DNA from: Actinopolyspora saharensis
Lineage (GTDB): Bacteria > Actinomycetota > Actinomycetes > Mycobacteriales > Pseudonocardiaceae
Length of the DNA: 64,000 bases
NCBI RefSeq assembly: GCF_900100925.1
Contig: NZ_FNKO01000002.1
Span: 806,001 to 870,000 of the forward strand
Direction: 5' to 3'
The position numbers and the translations under genes were made by a program. The notes under the pieces were generated by a model. It was not told the DNA's origin, searched no databases, and saw only the letters and a program-made list of their open reading frames with translations. This document shows, one piece after another, positions 51,114 to 60,078 of this stretch; position 1 is the first letter of the stretch; each line of letters starts with the position of its first letter.

Positions 51114-53444
51114 CACCCGCACCGGACGGTTTCCCGTGGCATCGGCGTACACATCGGCCCCGGTATGATAAGCGTTCTGCACCGTATGCTCTCTGAGGTC
51201 GTAGGGGTCCCTACTACCGACCCACTCTTGGTAGGTCTCCGACATACGCCCGTTCGAGTCGATAATCCGCTGCGACGACTCCCCAGGAAACAGCTCCGGC
51301 GGAGGAGGTTCCCCCTCCTTCCACATCCGGTTCTCCCACAGAGTCTGATTCAACAGGCTGTTCGCGTCATTCTGACCTTTCCCCTGGAGATCGGCTGTCT
51401 CCCGAGTCACGACGTTAGAACTGTCCTGCTTGAGCTGCTCCGCGACCTGATCGACCGCATCGGCCCCGGCCGTTCCCAGGGCCGCACCACCGGGACCGCT
51501 CCAGGCCGCGCTGGCACCGGTCACTGCCCAGGACGTCAGGGTTCCGCCCGCGTCGATCTTGGAGTTGAAGGCGGCGTCCTCGCCGTCGTAGAACTCGTCC
51601 ACGGCGTAGGACCGGGCCTCGTCCAACGCACCGAACACGGATGAGGCCTTACTCGCCTTCTCTTCCATTTCTCCACGACGTTCTTCCAGGGGAATACTGT
51701 CATTCGCCGCGATCGAGTCGAGCCTCAACTCGGTGTGCACCATGTTCGCGTCGCGCATCTCCGCGTAGGCATTGGGATCGTAGGCAGCCGATCCCATCAC
51801 CTTGTACACCTCGCTCTGGCTGAATCGGGGATTCATGTCTCCTGCCGCCCCTGTCGCCCAGTTCGGGTTGTCCCCACTCATGCCCAGTGAATCTCCGTCG
51901 TTCGGCGACGGCGGCCCGGCATCGTGCACAGCGCCCATGTAGTTGGACAGCATGTGCCCGACGCTGTCGCGCAGCGGAGGCGGAATCGTCCCTTGCCCGG
52001 GATCCTGCATCGAGTCGTCCGTGTTGGCCAGCGTGTGCACCATCCCCGACACGGTCCTGGCGGCTTCCGCGCTGCCGTGCTGCTCGCCCAGAGTCGCCGA
52101 TTCCAGGGCCTTGCCGAGCAGGTCGTGCCCGAGGTTCTCCTCCTGCTCGGTCGGACTCGAGTCGTGTCGCGGTCCCTCGGCGTGGTCGTACCGGTCCACC
52201 GGCCACTCCCGCTGGACCAGATGCCCCAGGTTCTCATCGTTGCGAGCGGGATCGAAGAACGAGCCCGCGGCGTCCGGGCTGTGCTCCAGGGCCGTCATCA
52301 GCCCCACCAGCGGATCCCCGCCACGACCGCGGTCGTCGACATGGTTGATGTCGTTGCCCCGCAGCGGCTCGAAGGCGTCCTTCTTGTCGGCCTCGACGAG
52401 CCCGTCCCCGACCGGATTCAGGAAGTCTCTCGAGTACTCACCGCTGTGCAGTAGCATCCCGAGAGCGCGATAGCCGGTGTCCTCGTGGCTCCCCAGCCCC
52501 AGAAAACCGGTGTCCCAGTTCTCCGCCGCCTTCAACATCCGCTTGCCGTAGCTCGCGGCCCGCTGGTCCGTGCTGCCTTCCTCCTCCGGACCGTGCAGGT
52601 CCTCCCCCAGGTACTCGCGCCCCTCCTCGCCGGTTCCGGTGGCCAGCGTCTCGCCCAGCCGGCGCTGCAAACTGCTGATCAACTCGGAACGACTCGGCCC
52701 CGATTCCTGCGTGTGGGAGTCCCAGTTGCCCAACGGCATGTCCTGCAGGTGATCGGTCAGCTTGAGCAGCTGCTTCGGCTGCACCCGTTCCAGGAACTCC
52801 CCGGCGAAGGCGGGATCCTTGCCGTTCTCGCGCAACAACTGCGCGAGCTTCTTGCCCTCCGCGAAGCTGAGCTCGTCCGGGGACTGGGAGGCCAGCTCGG
52901 CGGCCTCCTTTGCCGCCTGCTCCTCCTCCCTGCGTTCCTCGGTCAGCACCTCGTTCAGGTACTCGAGCGTGTCGTCGGCCTCGGACAGCGCACGCGCCGC
53001 CTCCTGATCCGCCTCGGCTGCCCTGGACAGGATCCCCTCTATCTCAGCGACGTAGGACTCGTACTCGCTCCGCTGCCCCTCCGGGTAGGTGATCTCCCCG
53101 TTCGCGTCGAAGCGCCAATTACCGCCCCTGCCGTTCACCTCATCGGCCACCCCGCGGACCTGCCGCTGACAAGTGGTGATCTCCTCGGCCGCCGTGTTCA
53201 ACGCCTCGCTCACCGGGGCGATCCGGTCGCGGTACTCCCGCATCCTCTTGTGGATCCGCTTCCCGTGCGCGGTGGCGAGCTCCTTGGCCTCACCGCGCCA
53301 GAAGTCCCCGTTGTCCAACTGGTCGCACACCTGGGCGCGGAAATCGGAGATCACCTTGTCAAACTCATCGAGCAGCGATTTCCACGCCTCACCCGCCTCG
53401 CTGAGCTTCGCGGGAGCGGCGTTCTTCAGCTTCCGGTAATCCAT
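51099..53444 (-). CDS. Large WXG100-like helical protein, DUF6571-like (recalled), possible type VII cargo
   Basis: The 781-residue protein has an N-terminal helical region (about residues 1-200) with a DNGDFWRGEAKELATA segment like the WxG turn of ESX proteins, a Glu/Ala-rich coiled coil (about 140-200), and then a long middle region of mixed helices. A C-terminal hydrophobic Gly/Ala stretch (about 650-700, TSWAVTGASAAWSGPGGAALGTAGADAV) precedes a polar tail. No toxin domain is recognised. It lies six bases after the EspC-like gene, as type VII substrates often do. Export and function are inferred. Confidence 0.6.
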   Translation of the reverse strand: MDYRKLKNAAPAKLSEAGEAWKSLLDEFDKVISDFRAQVCDQLDNGDFWRGEAKELATAHGKRIHKRMREYRDRIAPVSEALNTAAEEITTCQRQVRGVADEVNGRGGNWRFDANGEITYPEGQRSEYESYVAEIEGILSRAAEADQEAARALSEADDTLEYLNEVLTEERREEEQAAKEAAELASQSPDELSFAEGKKLAQLLRENGKDPAFAGEFLERVQPKQLLKLTDHLQDMPLGNWDSHTQESGPSRSELISSLQRRLGETLATGTGEEGREYLGEDLHGPEEEGSTDQRAASYGKRMLKAAENWDTGFLGLGSHEDTGYRALGMLLHSGEYSRDFLNPVGDGLVEADKKDAFEPLRGNDINHVDDRGRGGDPLVGLMTALEHSPDAAGSFFDPARNDENLGHLVQREWPVDRYDHAEGPRHDSSPTEQEENLGHDLLGKALESATLGEQHGSAEAARTVSGMVHTLANTDDSMQDPGQGTIPPPLRDSVGHMLSNYMGAVHDAGPPSPNDGDSLGMSGDNPNWATGAAGDMNPRFSQSEVYKVMGSAAYDPNAYAEMRDANMVHTELRLDSIAANDSIPLEERRGEMEEKASKASSVFGALDEARSYAVDEFYDGEDAAFNSKIDAGGTLTSWAVTGASAAWSGPGGAALGTAGADAVDQVAEQLKQDSSNVVTRETADLQGKGQNDANSLLNQTLWENRMWKEGEPPPPELFPGESSQRIIDSNGRMSETYQEWVGSRDPYDLREHTVQNAYHTGADVYADATGNRPVRVSETE

Positions 53445-53450
53445 GTCCCG

Positions 53451-53774
53451 TCAGACTCCGGTTCCCCGGAGTTTCTCCAGCGCCCAGTCATCGGTCTTCT
53501 CGTAGTTCCTGGCCGCCGCAGCCAACCGGTCCCCCATGTCGTCGGCCCAGCGCCCGAACCCCTCGATGTTGTGCTCGCAGCTGCGCTGCAGGCTCTCCAG
53601 CGGGCCAGCGAACGCCCAGTCCTGATGTGCCTGCGCCGCTGCGGTCGACTCCTCCGCCGTGGCCCGCACCAGGTTCACCACCCTGCTGCCCAGTTCTTCC
53701 GCCTTCTTGCCGAGCTTCGTCACTTCCTCGGGCCGGACGGAGTAGCCACTGCCCCCGTCGGAAGGCGCGTTCAT
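53451..53774 (-). CDS. EspC-like small protein of type VII secretion context
   Basis: The 107-residue helical protein shows YSVRPEEVTKLGKKAEELGSRVV near the start and a second helix (AAARNYEKTDDWALEKL), the hairpin pattern of EspC/ESX-1 family proteins (PF10824-like). Such proteins are secreted or serve as partners of ESX substrates. The first 10 residues are unstructured. The start ATG 53774 follows GGAG. It is the first gene of an operon that runs to the lipoproteins. No ESX core gene (eccC etc.) is in the window. Confidence 0.68.
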   Translation of the reverse strand: MNAPSDGGSGYSVRPEEVTKLGKKAEELGSRVVNLVRATAEESTAAAQAHQDWAFAGPLESLQRSCEHNIEGFGRWADDMGDRLAAAARNYEKTDDWALEKLRGTGV

Positions 53775-54033
53775 CCAGATCCCCTCCACTGGAAAATGAT
53801 CTTCCGAAGGGAGAACGCTAACACTCCATTGGGTGATGGTCGAGCAACTCCACGCATCAACAGAGGAGGGAGAAATCACCTCGGAACGATCATCGTCGGC
53901 GCCGGGAGCCGCGGCCGAGCTCCCCGCCGGAACCACCGACACGCGGCGATTCCCGCAGGAATCCGCCCACCGGCTTCCGCGCACCGGCGAGGCATCCGCG
54001 CCTTCACGCGGATGCCCCTTCCGCTCCGCTCGC

Positions 54034-54549
54034 TCAGTCGTCCCGGTCCTGCTCGTAGCCGACCACGTCGCCGCTGCGCGCGTCCACGGTGACGTCGTAC
54101 TCCGTCTGCCCCTCGCGCAGCTCGAGCTCCCACTCGAGCCCGTAGCAGCGGTCGAGCTCGACCTCGATCACCTTCGCCTGCGGCACTCGCTCCAGCGCGA
54201 TCTCGCGCGCCCGGTCACCGTTGACCGCAGGCTTCTCCTTCGTGCAGTGCTCCGGCCGCGGGCCGCGATACCCCTCGCCCGGCCCGGTGTAGACCTCATC
54301 GGGGTCCGGTCCGGTGTAGACCTCATCGGGGTCCGGTCCGGTGTAGACCTCATCGGGGTCCGGTCCGGTGTAGACACCGTCCGGGCCCGCGTCGTTCCCC
54401 TCGGAAACCGAGCGCACCTCGGCGGGCGCGTCCCCGGCAGCCTCCGCGGCGGAACCCCCGCCGCTTCCGAAGGCCACGGCGGTGCCGCCCAGGGCGAGCA
54501 CTCCACCCGCGACCGCGAGCGCTCCGACCAGCTTCTTGTTTCCCGGCAA
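54034..54549 (-). CDS. PepSY domain protein with Asp-rich nonapeptide repeat
   Basis: The 171-residue exported protein has an N-terminal helix (LVGALAVAGGVLALGGTAVAFG), then a repeat region (GPDPDEVYT three times and a partial unit, about residues 55-90) and a C-terminal PepSY domain (about 105-170; REIALERVPQAKVIEVELDRCYGLEWELELREGQTEYDVTVDARSGDVVGYEQD). PepSY domains inhibit or modulate peptidases and respond to envelope conditions. TTG 54549 is chosen since AGGAGG precedes it. The two-component system at 54755-56742 is a likely regulator. Confidence 0.78.
   Translation of the reverse strand: MPGNKKLVGALAVAGGVLALGGTAVAFGSGGGSAAEAAGDAPAEVRSVSEGNDAGPDGVYTGPDPDEVYTGPDPDEVYTGPDPDEVYTGPGEGYRGPRPEHCTKEKPAVNGDRAREIALERVPQAKVIEVELDRCYGLEWELELREGQTEYDVTVDARSGDVVGYEQDRDD
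54287..54385 (-). repeat. 27-base tandem repeat inside the PepSY gene
   Basis: Units begin at 54287, 54314 and 54341, with a partial unit at 54368. The period of 27 keeps the frame and encodes repeating GPDPDEVYT. Copy number can change without breaking the reading frame. Confidence 0.92.
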
Positions 54550-54754
54550 CCTGCTGCCTCCTGAATCCGCGCGGGAGGACCTCCCGGCTCGCTGTCGTTG
54601 ACGGGAACCAAGGTGGCAGCGCGGGAACTAAACCGGCGCTACTCGAAAGCTAAAGCGGGGTTAAAGGTCGTGCGGCCCGAGCGAGTGCACGGTCGGGGCC
54701 GCCCTCCGGGCAGGCGGCGCGGCCGCCCGCCGCTCCCCGCGCGGAGACCACCGG

Positions 54755-56047
54755 TCACTCCGCGGGCACCCCGAAGTCCACTACCACGCGCGCACCGCCG
54801 TTCTCACCCGCGCCCAGCGTCACCGAACCGCCGGACTCGCCGGCGGCGCGGCGCGCGATGTCCAGACCGAGCCCGCTGGACCCGCTGCCGCTGGCCCCGC
54901 GGCTCAACGGCCCGCTGCCGGACTCCAGCCCGTCGAAACCGGGCCCGTCGTCGGTGACCACCAACCGCGCGAACCCCTCGGCGGAGAACAACCGCACCTC
55001 GAAGCCGACGCCCTCCTCGGTGTGCGCGAAGACGTTGCCCAGCAGCGCGTCCACGCAGTCGGAGAGCTCCGAATCCCCCACGGCCACGCGCAGCGGCCCC
55101 GGCGCGATCTCGGAGCGCATCTCGCGCTCGGTGTCCTCGGCCAGCACCGACCAGAACTCGAGCCGCTCGGAAACCACGGCCGCCGCGTCGCAGCTGTCCG
55201 GCACCGGGGTCTGCGAACTGCGCCTGCCCGCCTGCTCGATTATCCGCGTCACCGCGCGCTGCAACGCGTCCACGTGCTCGGTGATGCGCCGGGACTCCTC
55301 CCCGTCCCGCAACGACTCCGCGTCCAGCCGCAGCGACATCAGCGGGGTCCGCAGCCGGTGCGAGAGGTCGGCCACGTACTCGCGCTCCTCCGCCAGCAGC
55401 TCCCGGATCCGGCTCGCCAGGTGGTTCAGCGCGGTGGCCACGTCGCGCATCTCCCCGGGAGCCTCCACCCGCGCCCTGGCGTCCAGCTCCCCACCGGCCA
55501 GCCGGTGGGACACCGCGGAGAGCTCCCTGGTCGGCCGAACCAGCGAACGGGCCATCCGGTCGGCGACCAGCACGCTCAGCACTAGCAGCACCAACCCGAG
55601 CCCGGCCAGCAGCAACCACGCGCGGTGCACCCCGCGCATGAGCTCCCGATCCCCGACAACGCTCCGGATGACCGCCTGACCTCCCGAGGAGTCCCCCACC
55701 GAGACCAGCACGGCCACCCCGTCACCGGTGTCCACGGTGAGGCTGCGCCCCCTGGCGGCCAGGCGCACCGCCGGGGTGCGCTCGGCCCGCGCTCCGAGCC
55801 GCCGGCCGTCGGCGAGGAACACGGTGACGGGGAACCTGCCCTCCGCGTTGGCCCGCTGAACACTGAGCTCCAGAGTGGACCTGTCCGCCGTGCTGACCAC
55901 GGAGGTCAGCGCCTGCGCCTCTGTGGTCGCGGTGTTCACGGCCCGGTCGAAGGCCACGGTGCGGACCAGCACGGCCAGCGGGATGAGGAACGCCACCAGC
56001 ACCAGGGTCGTGGTGGCCGCCACCAGCAGCGCGATGCGCCGCCGCAT
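54755..56047 (-). CDS. Membrane sensor histidine kinase
   Basis: The 430-residue kinase has an N-terminal membrane helix (RRRIALLVAATTTLVLVAFLIPLAVLV), a roughly 110-residue external region and a second helix (AWLLLAGLGLVLLVLSVLVADRM). HAMP, a HisKA domain (VADLSHRLRTPLMSLR; His phosphorylated) and HATPase (LGNVFAHTEEG, DDGPGF, GSSGLGLDI) follow. It overlaps the regulator gene by one base (TGATG). The adjacent PepSY gene is a likely target or partner. The signal is unknown. Confidence 0.9.
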   Translation of the reverse strand: MRRRIALLVAATTTLVLVAFLIPLAVLVRTVAFDRAVNTATTEAQALTSVVSTADRSTLELSVQRANAEGRFPVTVFLADGRRLGARAERTPAVRLAARGRSLTVDTGDGVAVLVSVGDSSGGQAVIRSVVGDRELMRGVHRAWLLLAGLGLVLLVLSVLVADRMARSLVRPTRELSAVSHRLAGGELDARARVEAPGEMRDVATALNHLASRIRELLAEEREYVADLSHRLRTPLMSLRLDAESLRDGEESRRITEHVDALQRAVTRIIEQAGRRSSQTPVPDSCDAAAVVSERLEFWSVLAEDTEREMRSEIAPGPLRVAVGDSELSDCVDALLGNVFAHTEEGVGFEVRLFSAEGFARLVVTDDGPGFDGLESGSGPLSRGASGSGSSGLGLDIARRAAGESGGSVTLGAGENGGARVVVDFGVPAE

Positions 56048-56742
56048 CAGCGCGCACCGGATTCGTCCGGGGCCGCCAGCCGCACCCCCACGCCGCGCAC
56101 CGTGTGCAGGTAGCGCGCCTCCCGCGCGGTCTCGCCGAGCTTGCGCCGTAGCCAGGAGACGTGCACGTCCACGGTCTTGTCCGCCCCGCCGTAGGGCAGC
56201 TGCCACACCTCGGTGAGCAGCTCGCGCTTGCTCACCACCTGCCCCGCGCGCACGGCGAGGTAGTGCAGCATGTCGAACTCCTTCGGGTTGAGGTCCAGCC
56301 GCGAACCGTCCAGAGCGGCCGAACGGGCCGCCGGGTCGATCCGCAGCCCGCCGACCACGAGCACCTCCGGACGCGACTGCTCCCCGCCCCTGCGCAGCAC
56401 CGCCCTGATCCGGGCGTCCAGCTGCCCCACGCTGAACGGCTTGACCACGTAGTCGTCCGCGCCCGCGTCCAGCACGGTCACGATCTCGTCCTCGCCGCCG
56501 CGCGCGGTGCCCACGATCACGGGAACCCGGCTCGCCGCGCGCAGCATCCGCAGCATCTCCCGCCCGTCCAGATCGGGTAGACCGATGTCCAGCACCACGA
56601 GATCGGGCTTGCCCGAGACGATCAGGTTCAACCCGTCCATCGCGGTCCCCGCGGAGGTGACCGCGTGCCCGCGCTCACTCAACCCCCTGCTCAACGACGT
56701 GCGAAGAGCCGAGTCGTCCTCGACAAGCAGCACCTGCGCCAC
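56047..56742 (-). CDS. OmpR-family response regulator
   Basis: The 231-residue regulator has a receiver domain (VLLVEDD; phospho-Asp in VVLDIGLPDLDG; Thr in VGTARG; Lys in VVKPFSVGQL) and a DNA-binding winged helix (LNPKEFDMLHYLAVRAGQVVSKRELLTEVWQLPYG). It is the partner of the kinase encoded immediately downstream. GTG 56742 is the start and 53 bases separate it from the divergent gene at 56796, leaving room for a shared promoter. Confidence 0.92.
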   Translation of the reverse strand: MAQVLLVEDDSALRTSLSRGLSERGHAVTSAGTAMDGLNLIVSGKPDLVVLDIGLPDLDGREMLRMLRAASRVPVIVGTARGGEDEIVTVLDAGADDYVVKPFSVGQLDARIRAVLRRGGEQSRPEVLVVGGLRIDPAARSAALDGSRLDLNPKEFDMLHYLAVRAGQVVSKRELLTEVWQLPYGGADKTVDVHVSWLRRKLGETAREARYLHTVRGVGVRLAAPDESGAR

Positions 56743-56795
56743 AGTCGCACGGTAACCGGCTCCCGACGAGCCGCGCGGATTGGCATAGTGGGGGC

Positions 56796-57254
56796 ATGGC
56801 AGGTCCCACCGGAAGGACCCGCACGGCGCTCGCGGTGCTGGGCTGGTTCGCCGCCGCAGCGGTGGCGGTCGCGGTGGGACTGGCGGCCGTGTCCGCGCTC
56901 GGACGCGGCATTCTCGACGGAGGGCCTCCGATGACCGGTCAGGACGAGGTGCGCCGCGAGCTGGCCGGGCCCGCGCCGACCGCGAACGACGAGAGCACCG
57001 CGGAGAACCGCCCTCCGACTTCCGGGCAGCGCGACCTGCGGCACACCCCGGGAGGAACGGTGGTCGTCAACTGCTCCGGCGGGCGCGCAGCACTGCTCTC
57101 CTGGAGCCCGGCGCAGGGATTCCAGGCCCAGGACGTGCAGGACGGCCCCGCCGAGGAGGCCGAACTCACCTTCGAGTCCACCGACACGGAAGTGGAGATC
57201 ACCGTCGAGTGCGGCGACGACGAACCGCTCGTGTCCACCGAGATCGACCGGTGA
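56796..57254 (+). CDS. Membrane-anchored hypothetical protein
   Basis: The 152-residue protein has an N-terminal membrane helix (ALAVLGWFAAAAVAVAVGLAAVSAL), a linker, and an extracellular domain with GTVVVNCSGGRAALLSWSPAQGF and two conserved Cys (VNC and VEC), possibly a disulfide. It resembles small actinomycete secreted beta-sandwich proteins, but no family is recognised. It is divergent from the two-component regulator, so it may be controlled by it. ATG 56796 is preceded by GGGGGC, a weak ribosome site. Confidence 0.72.
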   Translation: MAGPTGRTRTALAVLGWFAAAAVAVAVGLAAVSALGRGILDGGPPMTGQDEVRRELAGPAPTANDESTAENRPPTSGQRDLRHTPGGTVVVNCSGGRAALLSWSPAQGFQAQDVQDGPAEEAELTFESTDTEVEITVECGDDEPLVSTEIDR

Positions 57255-57396
57255 GGCGGCCTCCGGTCACCCCTCCCGGAGCCGGAAACGGCGCGCGAAC
57301 CGGAAACGACCGTCCCCACTCACCGGAAAACACTCGTCCCCTTTTCGGGGGAACAATCGTTCCTCCGGGAACGAGCACCCCACTCCAGGAGCAGGC

Positions 57397-58002
57397 ATGA
57401 ACGAGACCACCATGGACACCTCAGCGACCCGCGAGCTTGCCGGGGCGAACCCGCGCACGCGCCTCGTCGACGTGCGCACCCCTGGCGAGTTCGCCGCAGA
57501 GCGCATTCCCGGCTCGCACAACGTGCCGCTGGAGCTGTTACGCGAGCACAGCTCAGAGCTCGCTTCCGCGCACGAGGACCCCGTGGTGCTCGTGTGCGCT
57601 TCGGGGACGCGGGCCGAGCAGGCGCGTGAACTGCTGGAATCGGCCGGAATCACGCAGGCCCGAGTGCTGCGCGGCGGTTTGGCGGGCTGGCGGAAGGACG
57701 GCGGCGCCATCGCGAGCGGCTCCGTCGAGCGCGGCTCCGGCACCTGGTCCATGGAGCGGCAGGTCCGGCTGGTGGCGGGCTCGCTGGTGCTGCTCGGCGT
57801 GGTGGGCAGCGTCTTCCACCGTCCGCTGAAGTGGCTCGCCGGGTTCGTCGGCGCCGGGCTGACCTTCGCCGCCGTCAGCGACACCTGCGCCATGGCCCGG
57901 CTGCTCGAACTGCTGCCGCACAACCGCGCGCCGCGGAACCAGACCTCCGAACTGCTCGCGGCCCTGACCGACCGGCACCCTCCGGCGGGGTCCGGCAGCT
58001 GA
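57397..58002 (+). CDS. Rhodanese domain plus DUF2892-like membrane protein (YgaP type)
   Basis: The 201-residue protein has an N-terminal rhodanese domain (about residues 10-105; LVDVRTPGEFAAERIPGSHNVPLEL, catalytic Cys in VLVCASGTRA) and a C-terminal DUF2892 part with two membrane helices (about 120-165; VRLVAGSLVLLGVVGSVF, GFVGAGLTFAAVSDT). The layout matches YgaP, a membrane sulfurtransferase. Codon 48 is TTA. The ATG follows CAGGAGCAGGC. It stands alone; a non-coding gap follows. Confidence 0.9.
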   Translation: MNETTMDTSATRELAGANPRTRLVDVRTPGEFAAERIPGSHNVPLELLREHSSELASAHEDPVVLVCASGTRAEQARELLESAGITQARVLRGGLAGWRKDGGAIASGSVERGSGTWSMERQVRLVAGSLVLLGVVGSVFHRPLKWLAGFVGAGLTFAAVSDTCAMARLLELLPHNRAPRNQTSELLAALTDRHPPAGSGS

Positions 58003-58315
58003 GCGGAGCGGCGGTACGAGCGCTGCCCGCAGTCCGCCCGCGCAGCGCCGTGGCCTGCTCTCGGGGCGGCGCTCGCGGGCGGGGACGGATCTCCTAACCT
58101 GTCCCCGAACCCGTTTCTCGGCCGGTCGTCGAACCCGACGCGGACGAGTCGCCCCGGACGGTCGCGCGGCGGGTGCGCCCACCGCGCGCAGGACCGCCCC
58201 GGTGACACCACAACGCGGCCGGAGCGTGGCTCCGGAGCCGGTTCACCGTCCACAGCCGGTTTCCGAGCAGGAACCCGACCGAGAGTTCGGACCGAACAAT
58301 CACAGGGGAGTTTCG
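58003..58315. other. Intergenic region; no gene
   Basis: The 313 bases between the rhodanese and ABM genes contain no convincing reading frame. A partial inverted repeat (58081-58087 with 58102-58108) and an AT-containing TCCTAACCT stretch may be part of a promoter for the ABM gene. Nothing else is recognised. Confidence 0.45.
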
Positions 58316-58648
58316 ATGATCTTCATCGCCGTCAAGTTCCGCGTTCTTCCCGAGTCCGCGGACCGGTGGCCCGAGATCGCGCGCGATTTCACCGAGGCGA
58401 CGCGTGCGGAGGAGGGCTGCTTGTGGTTCGACTGGTCCCGCAGCCTGGAGGACCCGAACGAGTACGTCCTGCTCGAGGCCTTCCGCGACGGGGACGCCGG
58501 GGCCGCGCACGTGCAGTCCGAGCACTTCAAGACCGCCCAGCAGACCCTTCCGCCCCACCTGGCGGAGACTCCGCGGGTGATCAACACGCCGGTGGATCAG
58601 GACGACTGGTCCCAGCTCGGTGAGATGGCCGTGGACTCGGAGAGCTGA
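58316..58648 (+). CDS. Antibiotic biosynthesis monooxygenase (ABM) fold protein
   Basis: The 110-residue protein has the ABM dimeric alpha/beta barrel: MIFIAVKFRVLPESADRWPEIARDFTEATRAEEGCLWFDWSRSLEDPNEYVLLEAFRDGDAGAAHVQSEHFKTAQQTL. Members include quinol monooxygenases and heme-degrading enzymes. The substrate is not known. ATG 58316 is preceded by GGGGAG. A strong hairpin follows the stop. No partner gene lies in the same direction. Confidence 0.88.
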   Translation: MIFIAVKFRVLPESADRWPEIARDFTEATRAEEGCLWFDWSRSLEDPNEYVLLEAFRDGDAGAAHVQSEHFKTAQQTLPPHLAETPRVINTPVDQDDWSQLGEMAVDSES

Positions 58649-58672
58649 GCGCACCCGCTCAGCCGAACGTCA

Positions 58673-58700
58673 GGCGCCGGGCCGCTCCGGGCCCGGCGCC
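58673..58700 (+). terminator. Hairpin terminator of the ABM gene
   Basis: An 11-base-pair perfect stem (58673-58683 and 58690-58700), with a 6-base loop, is followed by TTCTCGT. It begins 24 bases after the stop codon. Confidence 0.82.
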
Positions 58701-58765
58701 TTCTCGTCCGCACAAGCGGCGTGTCCGCTTCCCCGCCCGGCCAGTCGGAACTGCCGCGAGGGGGC

Positions 58766-58828
58766 CTACCCGATGTCGGGAACCCGGAGCGAGAGCCCGC
58801 GAGAGGTTCCGCCACGCAACCATCCGAG
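58766..58828. repeat. Second copy of the dispersed intergenic element
   Basis: CTACCCGATGTCG (58766-58778) and GAGGTTCCGCCACGCAACCA (58803-58822) recur in the same order and nearly the same spacing (37 against 38) as at 26394-26451. It lies between the ABM terminator and the glycosyltransferase stop. The conservation over 32 kb implies a repeated element, not chance. Confidence 0.7.
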
Positions 58829-58846
58829 CAAACCGAGCCGCCGACT

Positions 58847-60055
58847 CTAGTCAGCCCCTAGGTACGCCTCGATAGCGTCCACACCTGCGCGGGCCCCGCC
58901 GTACCCGCTGATGGTCTCGGCCATCTCGCCCACGGCCTTGGTGATCTCCCCGTCCGCGGCGACTTCCTCGATCCGTTCACGCAGCCGCGCGGCGTCGGTC
59001 AGTTCCCCCTCGACGAGCTGCCCGCCGAGGTTCAGCTCGCGAACCCGCTCGGCGTTCATCTCCTGCTCCACCATCCGGGGAGCCGTGATCAGCGGTACTC
59101 CGTAGGAGAGGGACTCCATCGTGGAGTTCATCCCCGCGTGCGAGAGGAACACGTCGGCGTGCCGCAGCACGGCCGTCTGCGGGAAGCGGGCACGCACCTC
59201 GAAGTTCTCGGGGATCTCGCCCAGCTCCTCCGGACCGACCCGGTTACCGATGGACATCGCCACCTGCCAGCCGGTGTCGGCGAAGGCCTCGATGCAGGTC
59301 CGGTAGAACTCCAGGTGTCCGTGGAAGATGGTTCCCAGCGAGACGAACAGCAGTGGCCGGTCCGAGCGCCGGGGCTGCCACTGCTCACGCTCGGCCCGAC
59401 CGCCCAGCAACGGCCCGAGGAAGGCGAACCGCTCGTCGAAGCTGTCCGCGTGGAACTGGAACTCCCGCGGGATGAACACGAGGTTCAGCGCGCCTGCCGG
59501 TTCGGCCATCATCGACTCGCTGTCGAGCTCGACACCTTGCTGCACGGCGAGTTCGCTCATCCGCTCGGTGAAGTCCCGCAGCACCGGATGGTTCTGGTCG
59601 AAGTCCTCCGGAGCCCGCTTCAAGAACTCCGCACGCATCGAGAACTCCTCGTTGCCCGCGTGGGTCGGGACCAGGGAGATGTTGGGGACTCCGAGCTTCT
59701 TCGCGAACACGCGTCCGGCCGGGGTGGCCGAGTCCGCGCAGACCGCGTCGACGTGCTCGTCGGCGAAGTGCTCCGCCAGCTTCGGCAGCGTCTCCCGGGT
59801 GTCCTCCAGGAACTTCTCCATCATCGGGGCCATCGCCTCCGGGGTCAGCGCCCCGTCCCCCGCGGGGGCGGAGGGCTGCTCCATCGGCACCGGAACGGGT
59901 TCGGCACCGGCGGCGCGCACGGCGGGGACCATGTCGGAACCGGTGGCGTAGCTGACCCGGTGGCCCCGGCGAACCAGTTCCTCGACGAGTGCGAGTGACG
60001 GATTGACGTGCCCGTAGGCGGGCATGCTCACGAAAGCGAAATGTTTGCGCATCAT
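58847..60055 (-). CDS. Macrolide-type (MGT) glycosyltransferase
   Basis: The 402-residue GT-B glycosyltransferase shows the N-terminal HFAFVSMPAYGHVNPSLALVEELVRRGHRVSYATG, an acceptor-half region and the C-terminal donor site VFLSHAGMNSTMESLSYGVPLITAPRMVEQEMNAERV. It resembles macrolide-inactivating UDP-glucosyltransferases (OleD, MGT). It is the last gene of a TetR-ABC operon, consistent with self-protection against a macrolide-like compound. ATG 60055 is chosen by family; ATG 60094 is an upstream alternative that overlaps the repeat tract. Confidence 0.86.
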   Translation of the reverse strand: MMRKHFAFVSMPAYGHVNPSLALVEELVRRGHRVSYATGSDMVPAVRAAGAEPVPVPMEQPSAPAGDGALTPEAMAPMMEKFLEDTRETLPKLAEHFADEHVDAVCADSATPAGRVFAKKLGVPNISLVPTHAGNEEFSMRAEFLKRAPEDFDQNHPVLRDFTERMSELAVQQGVELDSESMMAEPAGALNLVFIPREFQFHADSFDERFAFLGPLLGGRAEREQWQPRRSDRPLLFVSLGTIFHGHLEFYRTCIEAFADTGWQVAMSIGNRVGPEELGEIPENFEVRARFPQTAVLRHADVFLSHAGMNSTMESLSYGVPLITAPRMVEQEMNAERVRELNLGGQLVEGELTDAARLRERIEEVAADGEITKAVGEMAETISGYGGARAGVDAIEAYLGAD

Positions 60056-60078
60056 CTTCCGAATCGATTCCGCTGCGT

